This document shows, piece by piece, positions 42,368-51,105 of a stretch of 64,000 nt of DNA (its first letter is position 1; the number at the start of each line of letters is the position of its first letter). This DNA is from Halonotius aquaticus (GTDB lineage Archaea; Halobacteriota; Halobacteria; Halobacteriales; Haloferacaceae): NCBI RefSeq assembly GCF_003605575.1, contig NZ_QKNY01000003.1, forward strand, positions 124,001-188,000. Reading direction: 5' to 3'. A program made the translations under genes and the position numbers. The notes below the pieces were generated by a model. It had not been told where the DNA came from. It saw nothing but the letters and a program-made list of their open reading frames with translations, and searched no databases.

Positions 42368-44043
42368 CTGAAATCGCCGCGGTTCGACCATTGGCTGCCG
42401 TCCTCGTATCGTTCGTCGCCGCCGGGCTGATCCTCGTTTCCGGCCGCCGGCCGAACCTCAGAGAGGCGTGGACGATCCTCGCGTCGGTGTCGATGTTCGG
42501 CCTCGTCGCCAGCATGGTGCCGGCCGCCCTCGACGGCGACATCCTCGTCACCAACCTCGGCACTATCGTCCCCGGCATCGATTTCCTCCTCCGGGCCGAC
42601 CCGCTGGGCGTCCTGTTCGCCTCCCTCGCTAGCTTGCTGTGGATCGTCACCAGCTTCTATAGCATCGGCTATATGCGCGGCCTCGACGAGGACAATCAGA
42701 CCCGGTATTTCGCCTCGTTTGCCGTCTCGGTCGCCGCCGCCGTCGGCATCGCCTTCTCGGGCAACCTCCTGACGATCTTCGTCTTCTACGAGGTGCTCTC
42801 GGTCGCAACGTACCCGCTCGTCGCCCACGACGAAACCGAGGAAGCGCGGGCCGCGGGCCGCAAGTATCTCGCCTACACCTTCTTCGGCGGCGGGGTGTTG
42901 GTGCTGGCCGGGACAACGCTGGTCTACTGGCTCGCCGGAACGGTTGATTTCACACCGGGCGGAATCACCGCCCTCGCCAACGCCGACCCGACGGCGGCGA
43001 CCCTTGCGTTCATCGTCCTCGCGGTCGGCTTCGGCGTCAAAGCCGGGTTGATGCCGCTCCACCAGTGGCTCCCGGAGGCGATGGTCGCGCCGACGCCGGT
43101 GTCTGGCCTCCTACACGCGGTCGCGGTCGTCAAAAGCGGTGTCTTCGGCATCGCCCGCGTCGTCCTCGACGTGTTCGGCCCCGAGACGCTGGCCGCGCTC
43201 GGCCCCGACCGCTTCGGTGACCTCGGGATCGCGCTGCCGCTGGCCGCGCTGGCGGCGATTACGCTTACCGTCGCCAGCATCATCGCCCTGCGGAAGGATC
43301 ACCTCAAACGCCGGCTGGCCTATTCAACAATTAGCCAGCTCTCCTACATCGTCCTCGGGCTCGCACTGCTGGAGGGTGACGCGCTGATCGGCGGGCTGCT
43401 CCACATCCCTGCTCACGCGTTCATGAAGCTCACCCTGTTCTTCTGTGCGGGGATCATCCACGTCGAAACTCATACCGACTACATCAGCGAGATGGCCGGC
43501 ATCGGCAAGCGGATGCCACTGACGATGCTGGCCTTCGGCGTCGCCGCTGCGGGGATGGCCGGCATTCCGCTGGTCGCCGGCTTCGTCAGCAAGTGGTACA
43601 TCGTGATCGGAGCCTTCGAGGGCGGCAACGGGATCTTCGCGGGCGTGCTGTTGCTCTCGGGGATTCTCAACATCGCGTACTTCTGGCCCATCGTCTACCA
43701 GGCATTCTTCGAGACGCCCGATGATACCGACGAGAAACCGCTGGTCGAAGGCCCCTATGGCGGCCGCGACCGCGTGGTTGCTGATGGCGGCGACGCTGCC
43801 GATCACGCTGTCGACGATCATCATGCTGACAGCGATCACGACGATGGCCACCACCACGGCGGCCCACCAGCGGGCGGCTGGGAAACCCGCGACTGGCGCG
43901 GCGGCGAGAGCACGTGGTTCATGCTCGGCCCGATCCTGACGGCGGCCTCGCTGTCGCTAATTTTGGGGGTCGTGCCCCATACCGCCGTCTTCCTCCGAAT
44001 CGTCGAGACCATCGTCGGGAATCTACCGGGGGTGATGGGCTGA
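42364..44043 (+). CDS. Mrp/Mnh antiporter subunit D-like, second copy, with His-rich loop
   Basis: 559-residue NuoN/MrpD-type subunit. Channel motifs: FVFYEVLSVATYPLVAHDE (Glu), RKYLAYTFFGGG (Lys), MPLHQWLPEAMVAPTPVSGLLHAVAVVKSG, LRKDHLKRRLAYSTISQL. Residues about 475-503 form an Asp/His-rich loop (DHAVDDHHADSDHDDGHHHG) before the last helices, absent from the other two copies. Stop TGA overlaps the next ATG (TGATG). Confidence 0.9.
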   Translation: MTEIAAVRPLAAVLVSFVAAGLILVSGRRPNLREAWTILASVSMFGLVASMVPAALDGDILVTNLGTIVPGIDFLLRADPLGVLFASLASLLWIVTSFYSIGYMRGLDEDNQTRYFASFAVSVAAAVGIAFSGNLLTIFVFYEVLSVATYPLVAHDETEEARAAGRKYLAYTFFGGGVLVLAGTTLVYWLAGTVDFTPGGITALANADPTAATLAFIVLAVGFGVKAGLMPLHQWLPEAMVAPTPVSGLLHAVAVVKSGVFGIARVVLDVFGPETLAALGPDRFGDLGIALPLAALAAITLTVASIIALRKDHLKRRLAYSTISQLSYIVLGLALLEGDALIGGLLHIPAHAFMKLTLFFCAGIIHVETHTDYISEMAGIGKRMPLTMLAFGVAAAGMAGIPLVAGFVSKWYIVIGAFEGGNGIFAGVLLLSGILNIAYFWPIVYQAFFETPDDTDEKPLVEGPYGGRDRVVADGGDAADHAVDDHHADSDHDDGHHHGGPPAGGWETRDWRGGESTWFMLGPILTAASLSLILGVVPHTAVFLRIVETIVGNLPGVMG

Positions 44044-45872
44044 TGACCGCCCCGTTGACCGCCGTTCCGCCGGGGGTCGTCCTGCTGGCGGTCGCCGTCC
44101 TCGTCGCGCTGCTGCCGCGCCGCACCGGCCACGCGCTGGGTATCGCTGCCTCCGCCGTGACGCTGGTGTGGGTGTGGACGATCCCTGCGGGAGCATACCT
44201 CCAAACCCAGTTCCTCGGCTTCGAGGCGGTGCTGTTCAACGTCGATCAGTTCTCCCGACTGATGGGGATCATCTTCGCACTCATCGGCGTCGTCGCCGTA
44301 CTGTACTCCTACGCCAGCGAGGCCGAGAGCCTGCAAACTGCGTTCGCGCTCTCGTATGTCGCCACCAGCTTCGGGGCCGTCTTCGCCGGCGACTGGCTCA
44401 CGCTCATCTTCTGCTGGGAGCTGATGGCCGTCACCAGCACGCTGCTCGTCTGGCACTATCGCGGGAAGGCAGTGCGAGCGGGCTACCGCTACGCCATCTT
44501 CCACGGGATCGGCGGCACGCTGCTGATGGCCGCCATTCTCCAGACCTACGAGGCGAAAAGCACCTTCCTCTTCGCGTCGGTGCCTGGCGGCCCTGAGGTG
44601 GCTGGCATCGCTGCCGGCCTGCCGGCCGCACTCGCGGCCATCGGGATCGGTGTCAACGTCGGCTTCATCGGCCTGCACACCTGGCTTCCGGATACCTACC
44701 CCCGACCGCATATCGCCGCCAGCGTCTTCCTCTGTGTGTTCACGACGAAGACCGGTGTCTACGGGATGTACCGGGCGTTCCCGGAGGGCCACCTCGCCAT
44801 CGCCTACATGGGCGGCGGGATGGCCGTCTTCGGGGCGACGTTCGCGCTGTTCCAAAACGACATGCGACGGCTGCTCTCGTATCACATTCAGTCGCAGGTC
44901 GGCTACATGATCGCTGGCGTCGGCATCGGCGGCGCGCTGGCGCAGTCCGGCGCGTTCGCCCACGTCTTCAATCACATCCTCTACAAGGGACTGCTGTTCA
45001 TGACTGCCGGCGTCGTCGTCTACCGGACAGGCGAGGAGAACCTGAAGAAACTCGGCGGGCTGGCACGGGAGATGCCGATCACCGCCGGCGCGTTCACGGT
45101 TGCCGCGCTGTCGATCGCCGGCTTCCCCGGGTTCAACGGCTTCGTCAGCAAGGGGATCATCATCTCGGCGAGTCACTACGCCTTCGGTGCGGGGCCGCTC
45201 CCGATCGGTGAGTACCACACGCTCGAATGGCTGCTGTTGCTCGGTGGGATTGGCACCTTCATGTCGTTCATCAAGTTCGGCTACTACGCCTTCTTCCATG
45301 GCACTCATGACGGCAGCGTCGCCGACGCGAATACCGGCCAAAGCGTCGCCATGCTGGCGGTGGCAGGACTCTGTGTCTTCTACGGGATTGCCGTCCCCAC
45401 ATTCCCGCTTGCGTCGATCCTGCCTGCCAACGTCGGGCTGTTCGGTCTCCTGCCGTTCGACGTGACAAGCGACGCTGTTGTCGCACATGTGTACAAAACC
45501 TATACCGTCGGTCACATCGTCGAGGGCGTCGTCCTTGCGGCCGCAGGGCTGATCGGCTTCCGACTCACGAAGAAACCGCTCTCGAAACTCGGTCGCGTGC
45601 CCGATATTGATGCGATCTACAATCGAGTCGTCTTCTACGGTGGCCGCAGTGTGATCGTCGGCGTCACCGAACTCTACGCTGCCGTTGATCGCGCTGTGAT
45701 GGGTGCCATCGCCCGCGCCAAAGCCGTCGGCACCGACCCGCAGGCGACCGTCCAGCGCCTCGGCTTCGGCAGCGACGAGCAGCCGCCGATACTTCGCTCG
45801 GGGATCGGGCGGAGCGTCTTCGTGTTGCTCGCGGTGGTGAGTCTCGCCGTGGCGATCCTGTTGCTCGGCTAG
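44043..45872 (+). CDS. Mrp/Mnh antiporter subunit D/A-like, third copy
   Basis: 609 residues from ATG 44043. Channel motifs: LIFCWELMAVTSTLLVWHY (Glu), GLHTWLPDTYPRPHIAASVFLCVFTTKTGVYG, FQNDMRRLLSYHIQSQVGYM. A long C-terminal extension (about 505-609) with amphipathic and membrane helices resembles the lateral arm of NuoL/MrpA. This suggests it fills the MrpA N-terminal role, completing the complex together with the DUF4040 subunit. Last gene of the operon. Confidence 0.9.
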   Translation: MTAPLTAVPPGVVLLAVAVLVALLPRRTGHALGIAASAVTLVWVWTIPAGAYLQTQFLGFEAVLFNVDQFSRLMGIIFALIGVVAVLYSYASEAESLQTAFALSYVATSFGAVFAGDWLTLIFCWELMAVTSTLLVWHYRGKAVRAGYRYAIFHGIGGTLLMAAILQTYEAKSTFLFASVPGGPEVAGIAAGLPAALAAIGIGVNVGFIGLHTWLPDTYPRPHIAASVFLCVFTTKTGVYGMYRAFPEGHLAIAYMGGGMAVFGATFALFQNDMRRLLSYHIQSQVGYMIAGVGIGGALAQSGAFAHVFNHILYKGLLFMTAGVVVYRTGEENLKKLGGLAREMPITAGAFTVAALSIAGFPGFNGFVSKGIIISASHYAFGAGPLPIGEYHTLEWLLLLGGIGTFMSFIKFGYYAFFHGTHDGSVADANTGQSVAMLAVAGLCVFYGIAVPTFPLASILPANVGLFGLLPFDVTSDAVVAHVYKTYTVGHIVEGVVLAAAGLIGFRLTKKPLSKLGRVPDIDAIYNRVVFYGGRSVIVGVTELYAAVDRAVMGAIARAKAVGTDPQATVQRLGFGSDEQPPILRSGIGRSVFVLLAVVSLAVAILLLG

Positions 45873-45913
45873 GGGATGGAAACGGTTTTTCGCCGGCCAC
45901 CCGAAGCCGCCGT

Positions 45914-47182
45914 ATGAGCTACCGAGTCATCGCGGATCTCTCGCCGGCCGAACGGACGGCCTTCTTCGAGCGCGACGCCGGCATCGACGCAGTTCGGAGC
46001 GACGCCGCCGGTATCATCGACCGCGTCAGCACGGAGGGCGATGTCGCGCTGCGTGACCTCGCCTCGAAGTATGACGATGTCGAGGTCGGCAACCTCGACG
46101 TTACCGATCTCGCCGAACGCGCCCACGAGGATGTTGACGACGAGATTCTCGATGCTATCAAGACCGCCGCCGCCAACATCCGCGAGTTCCACGAGCGACA
46201 GGTGCCCGACGACTGGCGCGAGAACTTCGACGGCCGCGAACTCGGCCGCCGGTTCCGCCCGCTTTCGGCGGTCGGCGTCTACGCGCCCGGCGGCACCGCC
46301 GCCTACCCCTCCAGCGTGCTGATGGGCGTCATCCCAGCCAAAATTGCTGGCGTCGACCACGTTGCCGTCGCTACGCCGCCGGCCGACCCCATGAACCCGG
46401 TTACGCTCGCAGCAGCCCACGAAGCGGGTGCAGATGCGATCTACGCCGCCGGCGGCGCGCAAGCGATCGCGGCCCTCGCCTACGGCACCGAAACGGTCAC
46501 CCCAGTACAGAAGATCGTTGGCCCGGGCAACAAGTGGGTGACCGCCGCGAAGGCCGAGGTTCGCGGCGACGTGGAGATCGACTTTCTCGCCGGGCCCAGC
46601 GAGATCCTTGTCGTCTGCGACGAGACAGCTGACCCAGAGCTTGTCGCCAGCGACCTGATCGCCCAAGCCGAACACGACCCCAACGCCTCCGCGGTCGCTG
46701 TTACCGCCGACGAGGCCACCGCTGAGGCGATCGACGATGCGCTCGATGAGCAGGTAGAGGAACGCGACCGCGCCGAGATCATCAGTGACGCCCTCGACAA
46801 CGACGCCAGCGGCGTCCTCTTGGCGCGATCGATGTCGGAAGCCGTGTTGTTCGCCGAGGAGTACGCTGCCGAACACCTCTCGATTCAGGCCGACGACGAC
46901 GAGGCGATCCTCGATCGGATCGACTCGGCGGGCAGCGTTTTTCTCGGCCCGAACACGCCGGTGGCTGCCGGTGACTACGCCTCCGGCACGAACCACGTCC
47001 TCCCAACTAACGGCGGCGCAAAACGGTTCGGTGGGCTCTCAGTCGACGCCTTCCTGCGGTCGACGACAGTCCAGCGACTCGATTCGGAGGGCCTCGACGA
47101 GCTCTCGAAGTCGATCACGACGCTCGCGGAGGCCGAAGGGCTGGAAGCCCACGCCGAAAGCGTTCGCCGCCGCTTCGAGTAA
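45914..47182 (+). CDS. hisD: Histidinol dehydrogenase
   Basis: 422-residue NAD- and zinc-dependent enzyme for the last two steps of histidine synthesis. Motifs: GVYAPGGTAAYPSSVLM, PVQKIVGPGNKWVTAAKAEV (NAD site), EIDFLAGPSEILVV, AQAEHDPNA (catalytic Glu-His and zinc His) and ASGTNHVLPTNG. Length is typical (about 430). It follows the Mrp operon by 41 bp; no other his gene is in the window. Confidence 0.96.
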   Translation: MSYRVIADLSPAERTAFFERDAGIDAVRSDAAGIIDRVSTEGDVALRDLASKYDDVEVGNLDVTDLAERAHEDVDDEILDAIKTAAANIREFHERQVPDDWRENFDGRELGRRFRPLSAVGVYAPGGTAAYPSSVLMGVIPAKIAGVDHVAVATPPADPMNPVTLAAAHEAGADAIYAAGGAQAIAALAYGTETVTPVQKIVGPGNKWVTAAKAEVRGDVEIDFLAGPSEILVVCDETADPELVASDLIAQAEHDPNASAVAVTADEATAEAIDDALDEQVEERDRAEIISDALDNDASGVLLARSMSEAVLFAEEYAAEHLSIQADDDEAILDRIDSAGSVFLGPNTPVAAGDYASGTNHVLPTNGGAKRFGGLSVDAFLRSTTVQRLDSEGLDELSKSITTLAEAEGLEAHAESVRRRFE

Positions 47183-47240
47183 TGGCTCCTGATTACGTTT
47201 CGCCGTCACTGTTAACAGGCTCGGCTGACGATGGCTGGGT

Positions 47241-47606
47241 ATGAGCACGAGCACCGCCGACGGCAGCCCCGAGGAGGCCGTCGAAGTCACGGAGCAGGCT
47301 GCCGAAAAGGCCCTCGCGTTGATGCAAGGTGAAGGGATGGACACCGATGTCGGCGGCCTCCGGCTGTTCGTCCAACAGGGCGGCTGTGCCGGCCTCTCCT
47401 ATGGGATGCGCTTCGACGACGAGCCAGAGGACGACGACACGATCACCGTTCATCATGGCCTGCGTGTCTTTGTCGATCCCTCAAGCCTGAACTACATCGG
47501 CGGCAGCAGCCTCCAGTACGAGGACGGGCTGCAGGCCGAAGGGTTCCACGTCGAAAATCCCAATGTCGTCTCCGAGTGCGGCTGCGGTGAAAGTTTCAGA
47601 ACCTGA
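47241..47606 (+). CDS. A-type iron-sulfur cluster carrier (HesB/IscA/ErpA family)
   Basis: 121 residues; three conserved cysteines are visible in GGCAGLSYGM and the C-terminal ECGCGESF, the cluster ligands. Delivers [2Fe-2S] or [4Fe-4S] clusters to apoproteins such as LeuC or XPD-type helicases (family knowledge). It has a short acidic N terminus. Located 58 bp after hisD. Confidence 0.9.
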   Translation: MSTSTADGSPEEAVEVTEQAAEKALALMQGEGMDTDVGGLRLFVQQGGCAGLSYGMRFDDEPEDDDTITVHHGLRVFVDPSSLNYIGGSSLQYEDGLQAEGFHVENPNVVSECGCGESFRT

Positions 47607-47681
47607 GGCGATTTGTTTCGTTTCGGCCACAACGCGGCTGGTGTGGCTGGGTTTTTACGATCCGAGCCCAACGTGTCACTA

Positions 47682-48008
47682 ATGGCAGCGAGGCCGCCCC
47701 AAAATGAGACGTCGGAGCCCGAAGTAATCGCGTTCGGCATCGCCGCGCTCGCCGCCCGGCTTGAGACAGCCGATATCGACTACCCGGCGACAAGCCGCGA
47801 TGTCTGTGCGGCCGTCGCCGACACCGAGATTCCGGTTGACAGCACCGGCAACACCGTTGAGTTGGCGACCGCACTCGACCGCCTGCCCCAAGATGAGTTC
47901 GCCAAGCAATCGGAGCTGCTTGATATGCTACATCCGGTCTTTGAGGAACAGCGCAAACAGGCCGCCACAAGCGTTGTTGGTCGACTCCGGGCCCTGTTGC
48001 CGATCTAA
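47682..48008 (+). CDS. Small acidic haloarchaeal protein, unknown
   Basis: 108 residues from ATG 47682; a longer frame from 47613 adds an unlikely N terminus. Sequence ARLETADIDYPATSRDVCAA ... DTEIPVDSTGNTVELATALDRLPQDEF, then a helix ending KQAATSVVGRLRALLPI. The YPATSxxV...VPVD pattern recalls small haloarchaeal proteins of the DUF5789 kind, uncertainly. It converges with the glycosyltransferase gene. Confidence 0.65.
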   Translation: MAARPPQNETSEPEVIAFGIAALAARLETADIDYPATSRDVCAAVADTEIPVDSTGNTVELATALDRLPQDEFAKQSELLDMLHPVFEEQRKQAATSVVGRLRALLPI

Positions 48009-48031
48009 CCGGTCAATCTAATTGCCGGTTG

Positions 48032-49042
48032 TTATCGATCTGACTTGGCGACCGGCTGGTCAGCCTCGCCCTCTGTCGGCGTCGGCTCCGGTCGGTCTGT
48101 CGTCGTTGCTGATCGGTCGTCGGTGAGACTGCTGTCGAGGCGATCGATCCGGTCGCGCTGTTCGCGATGCAGCGACTGGATCATATCCGCAAGGAAGCCG
48201 AAAATCAGGAGTTGCACACCGAGCAGCAGCATCGCAACCCCGCCGATAGCGATAAGCTGGTGGCTGATATTGACAGTAAGCCACCGCCAGATGACAAACG
48301 CCAGCATGACGACGCCGACGGTCGTCGAGCCGAGGCCAACGCTGCCGAAATAAAACAGCGGGTTGTTGGTTTTCGCGTTTCGGTACAGTTCAAGCAGGAT
48401 GATGCTACCGTCCTTGATCGGATGGAGGTTGGTCGCCGAGCCATCGGGTCGGGGGCGGTAGGTGATCGGGACGACCGTAGTGGTGATGCCATGCTTCGCA
48501 CACTGGATCGCCATCTCGGTTTCGATACCGAAGCCGTCGGCCGTCAGCGTCAGTCGCTCGAAGGAATCGGTTGTGAACGCACGGTAGCCTGAAAGGATGT
48601 CGACGTAGTTCTCGCCATAGATCACGCGGAAGATAGTGTTGAAAAAGCGGTTGCCGATCTTGTTGAGCGACGTCATCGCGCCGGACTGCATGTCGGCAAA
48701 CCGGTTGCCGATGACGTGGTCGGCCTCACCGGCGATCAGTGGCTCCAACATCGCCTCGGCGTCGGCGGCGCGGTAGGTCATGTCGGCATCGACCATGAGG
48801 ACGTACGGCGCGTCGATGTGGGCGACAGCCTGCCGAACCGCCTGCCCCTTGCCGCTGCCGGTCTGGGTGATGACCGTTGCACCGGCCTCCGTGGCGAGCT
48901 CCCGTGTCCCATCACTGGAGCCGCCATCGATGACGAGAATATCGGTGAAGCCGGCGGCCTGATAGCTGGTGATCACATCGGTGATCGTCGTGGCCTCGTT
49001 GAGCGCCGGCAGCAGGATACAGACATCCGCACTCGAAGCCAT
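48032..49042 (-). CDS. aglJ: GT2-family glycosyltransferase, AglJ-like
   Basis: 336 residues. GT-A domain (about 8-225): [40 protein letters not shown] as the metal-binding DxD, then [17 protein letters not shown]. Two C-terminal membrane helices (about 235-255, 265-290). The pattern fits AglJ, which adds the first hexose to dolichol phosphate in S-layer N-glycosylation; related dolichol-phosphate hexose synthases are alternatives. A Thr/Asp-rich tail ends the protein. No other agl gene nearby. Confidence 0.75.
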   Translation of the reverse strand: MASSADVCILLPALNEATTITDVITSYQAAGFTDILVIDGGSSDGTRELATEAGATVITQTGSGKGQAVRQAVAHIDAPYVLMVDADMTYRAADAEAMLEPLIAGEADHVIGNRFADMQSGAMTSLNKIGNRFFNTIFRVIYGENYVDILSGYRAFTTDSFERLTLTADGFGIETEMAIQCAKHGITTTVVPITYRPRPDGSATNLHPIKDGSIILLELYRNAKTNNPLFYFGSVGLGSTTVGVVMLAFVIWRWLTVNISHQLIAIGGVAMLLLGVQLLIFGFLADMIQSLHREQRDRIDRLDSSLTDDRSATTTDRPEPTPTEGEADQPVAKSDR

Positions 49043-49188
49043 TGTCGTGGTGTCGGCACCCGAGCCCTAAAACCCTGTGTGGTTGCAGGCGGGTGGGCCG
49101 CGTTGGTGCCGCCCCATGCGTTGTGTGGCCACGTCGATCCGTCGGGATGGACAGGATTTTAAGCGGTGCTGTCCGAGAAGCTGGTACT

Positions 49189-49341
49189 ATGGGAAAGAAA
49201 TCGAAAGCGCAGAAAAAGCGGCTGGCGAAGCTTGACCGCCAGAACCGACGGGTGCCGACGTGGGTCATGATGAAAACCGATATGGAAGTTTCGCGCAACG
49301 CGAAACGCCGCAACTGGCGGCGGGGCGACACTGACGAGTAA
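49189..49341 (+). CDS. rpl39e: Ribosomal protein L39e
   Basis: 50 residues, basic throughout: [46 protein letters not shown]. Exact length and pattern of archaeal eL39, which lines the peptide exit tunnel. Start ATG 49189; rpl31e follows two bases later. A TTTTAAG element 30 bp upstream (49157-49163) is a TATA candidate for this cluster. Confidence 0.95.
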   Translation: MGKKSKAQKKRLAKLDRQNRRVPTWVMMKTDMEVSRNAKRRNWRRGDTDE

Positions 49342-49343
49342 CG

Positions 49344-49619
49344 ATGAGTACGAGTGATTTCGAGGAGCGCGTCGAGACGGTGCCGCTCCGCGGCGTGAAG
49401 GCTGTCCCGACCCAAGAGCGTGCCGACCGCGCGATGACAATCATCCGCGAGCACCTCGCACAGCATTTCAACGTCACCGAAGACGAGGTTCGGCTCGATC
49501 CCTCAATCAACGAGGCGGTCTGGGAGAACGGCCGACAGAACCCACCATCGAAGCTCCGGGTTCGTGCGGCCCGGTTCGTCGAAGACGACGAGACGATCGT
49601 CGAAGCGGAACTCGCCTAA
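49344..49619 (+). CDS. rpl31e: Ribosomal protein L31e
   Basis: 91 residues: ERVETVPLRGVKAVPTQERADRAMTIIREHLAQHF and NEAVWENGRQNPPSKLRVRAA are eL31 signatures. Large-subunit protein at the tunnel exit. Two bases after rpl39e, six bases before tif6; one operon. Confidence 0.96.
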   Translation: MSTSDFEERVETVPLRGVKAVPTQERADRAMTIIREHLAQHFNVTEDEVRLDPSINEAVWENGRQNPPSKLRVRAARFVEDDETIVEAELA

Positions 49620-49625
49620 CGCACC

Positions 49626-50291
49626 GTGTTACGCACGTCTGTTGCCGGCTCGCCGTACGTCGGTGTCTTCGCGCATGCGAGCACCGGCTGTCTGCTCGTC
49701 CGGCGTGATATCGACGACGAGACAGCCGAGGCGATCGCCGACGAACTCGGCGTCACAGCGGTATCGACGACGATCGGTGGCTCGGGAACGGTCGGCTCGT
49801 TGGCTGCCGGCAACGACAGCGGGCTCGTTGTCTCCAGTCAACTCACCGACCGTGAACGGGAGACGATCGCCGACGCTGCCGACGGCGTCATCGCCGAACT
49901 CCCCGGCCGCATCAACGCTGCCGGCAACGTTGTCCTCGCCAACAACACCGGCGCGTACGTCCATCCTGAGCTCGACGACGAGGCGGTCTCGGTCGTCGAG
50001 GAGACCCTCGACGTGCCGGTTGTTCGCGGCGGGCTCGGTGATCGACAGACCGTCGGCACCGCTGCCGTCACCAACAACACCGGCGTGCTGTGTCACCCGC
50101 AAGCGCGGGAGACCGAGTTGACAACGATCGAGGAGCACCTCGATGCCTACGTCGACCTCGGAACCGTCAACTACGGGACACCGCTGTTGGGCTCGGGGCT
50201 GCTCGCCACCGATGAGGGCTTTGTTGTCGGTGAGGAGACGACCGGCCCGGAGATCGGACGGATCGAAGACACCCTCGGCTTCATCGAGTAG
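49626..50291 (+). CDS. tif6: Translation initiation factor aIF6
   Basis: 221 residues from GTG 49626. Five-fold pseudosymmetric pentein repeats are visible, e.g. [52 protein letters not shown] and [16 protein letters not shown]. aIF6 binds the 50S subunit and blocks premature joining. Length typical (about 220). Confidence 0.96.
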   Translation: MLRTSVAGSPYVGVFAHASTGCLLVRRDIDDETAEAIADELGVTAVSTTIGGSGTVGSLAAGNDSGLVVSSQLTDRERETIADAADGVIAELPGRINAAGNVVLANNTGAYVHPELDDEAVSVVEETLDVPVVRGGLGDRQTVGTAAVTNNTGVLCHPQARETELTTIEEHLDAYVDLGTVNYGTPLLGSGLLATDEGFVVGEETTGPEIGRIEDTLGFIE

Positions 50292-50423
50292 CGGGCCACC
50301 GCATCGGCTATCGGTTTTCGCGTACAGTGTCCACTCCACCGCGTCGATGAGTGCCATCGGGGTGTCGGTCAGCCTCGCCCCGAGTAGGAAGATACTTCCC
50401 CGTTGCTGCCGGAACAACGAGGC

Positions 50424-50600
50424 ATGAGTCAGTTTACGATTCGCGGCGAGTTCGACGGCCGAACCGGGCCGCGAACCTTCACAAAGGAGATCGACGCCGA
50501 AAACGAAAATGTCGCCCGCGAGCACATCCTCTCGCAGTTTGGCAGCGAGCACGGGCTCAAACGAACGCAGGTCACGATTCAGGAGGTGTCCGCACAATGA
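50424..50600 (+). CDS. rplX: Ribosomal protein L20a (LX)
   Basis: 58 residues from ATG 50424: FTIRGEFDGRTGPRTFTKEIDAENENVAREHILSQFGSEHGLKRTQV matches archaeal LX/eL20. A GGAAG-ATA-CTTCC palindrome (50387-50399), about 30 bp upstream, may hold the promoter. Overlaps pfdA by 4 bp (ATGA). Confidence 0.92.
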   Translation: MSQFTIRGEFDGRTGPRTFTKEIDAENENVAREHILSQFGSEHGLKRTQVTIQEVSAQ

Positions 50601-51070
50601 TGGGAAGCGGTGGCGGCGGTCAGCAGCTCCAGCAACTCCAGAAACAGCTCGAAGCACTCGACGCTGAGGTCGAAGAACTAGAGGCCGAGATCGACGAGCT
50701 CGAAACCGAACACGCCGAGATCGACGAGGCGATCGACGCCCTCGACACCCTCGATAGCGGCTCGACGGTGCAGGTGCCGATCGGCGGCGACGCCTACCTT
50801 CGCGCGGAGATCCAGGATATCGACGAGGTCATCGTCAGCCTCGGCGGCGGCTACGCGGCCGAACAGGAACAAGACGACGCCGTCGACGCCCTCCGCTCCA
50901 AACAGGACACGATCGAGGAGACCATCGAGGAGACCGAAGCCGAGATCGAGGAGCTCGAAGACGAGACCGAAGACCTCGAAAAACAGGCCCAGGCGATTCA
51001 ACAGCGGATGCAGCAACAGCAGCAACAGCAGATGTCGAAGATGGAAGAGATGCAGGGCGGCGACGAGTAA
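50597..51070 (+). CDS. pfdA: Prefoldin subunit alpha
   Basis: 157 residues. Coiled coil (about 10-55), beta hairpins (VQVPIGGDAYLRAEIQD, VIVSLGGGYAAEQ), second coiled coil (about 95-140) and a Gln-run (MQQQQQQQM) before the end. With beta subunits it forms the jellyfish-shaped chaperone that holds unfolded proteins for the thermosome. Overlaps rplX by ATGA. Confidence 0.93.
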   Translation: MMGSGGGGQQLQQLQKQLEALDAEVEELEAEIDELETEHAEIDEAIDALDTLDSGSTVQVPIGGDAYLRAEIQDIDEVIVSLGGGYAAEQEQDDAVDALRSKQDTIEETIEETEAEIEELEDETEDLEKQAQAIQQRMQQQQQQQMSKMEEMQGGDE

Positions 51071-51105
51071 CACCCACCTGCACCCTGATCTACTGAGGAC
51101 AAGCC

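Noticed and set aside
43836-45515. 559-codon open frame antisense to the second and third antiporter subunits
   Set aside because: Crosses a real gene junction and has no membrane or enzyme pattern; a shadow of GC-ending codons.
50387-50399. GGAAG-ATA-CTTCC palindrome before rplX as an operator
   Set aside because: It coincides with the expected TATA position and a 5-bp arm is common by chance; not listed as a regulatory site.
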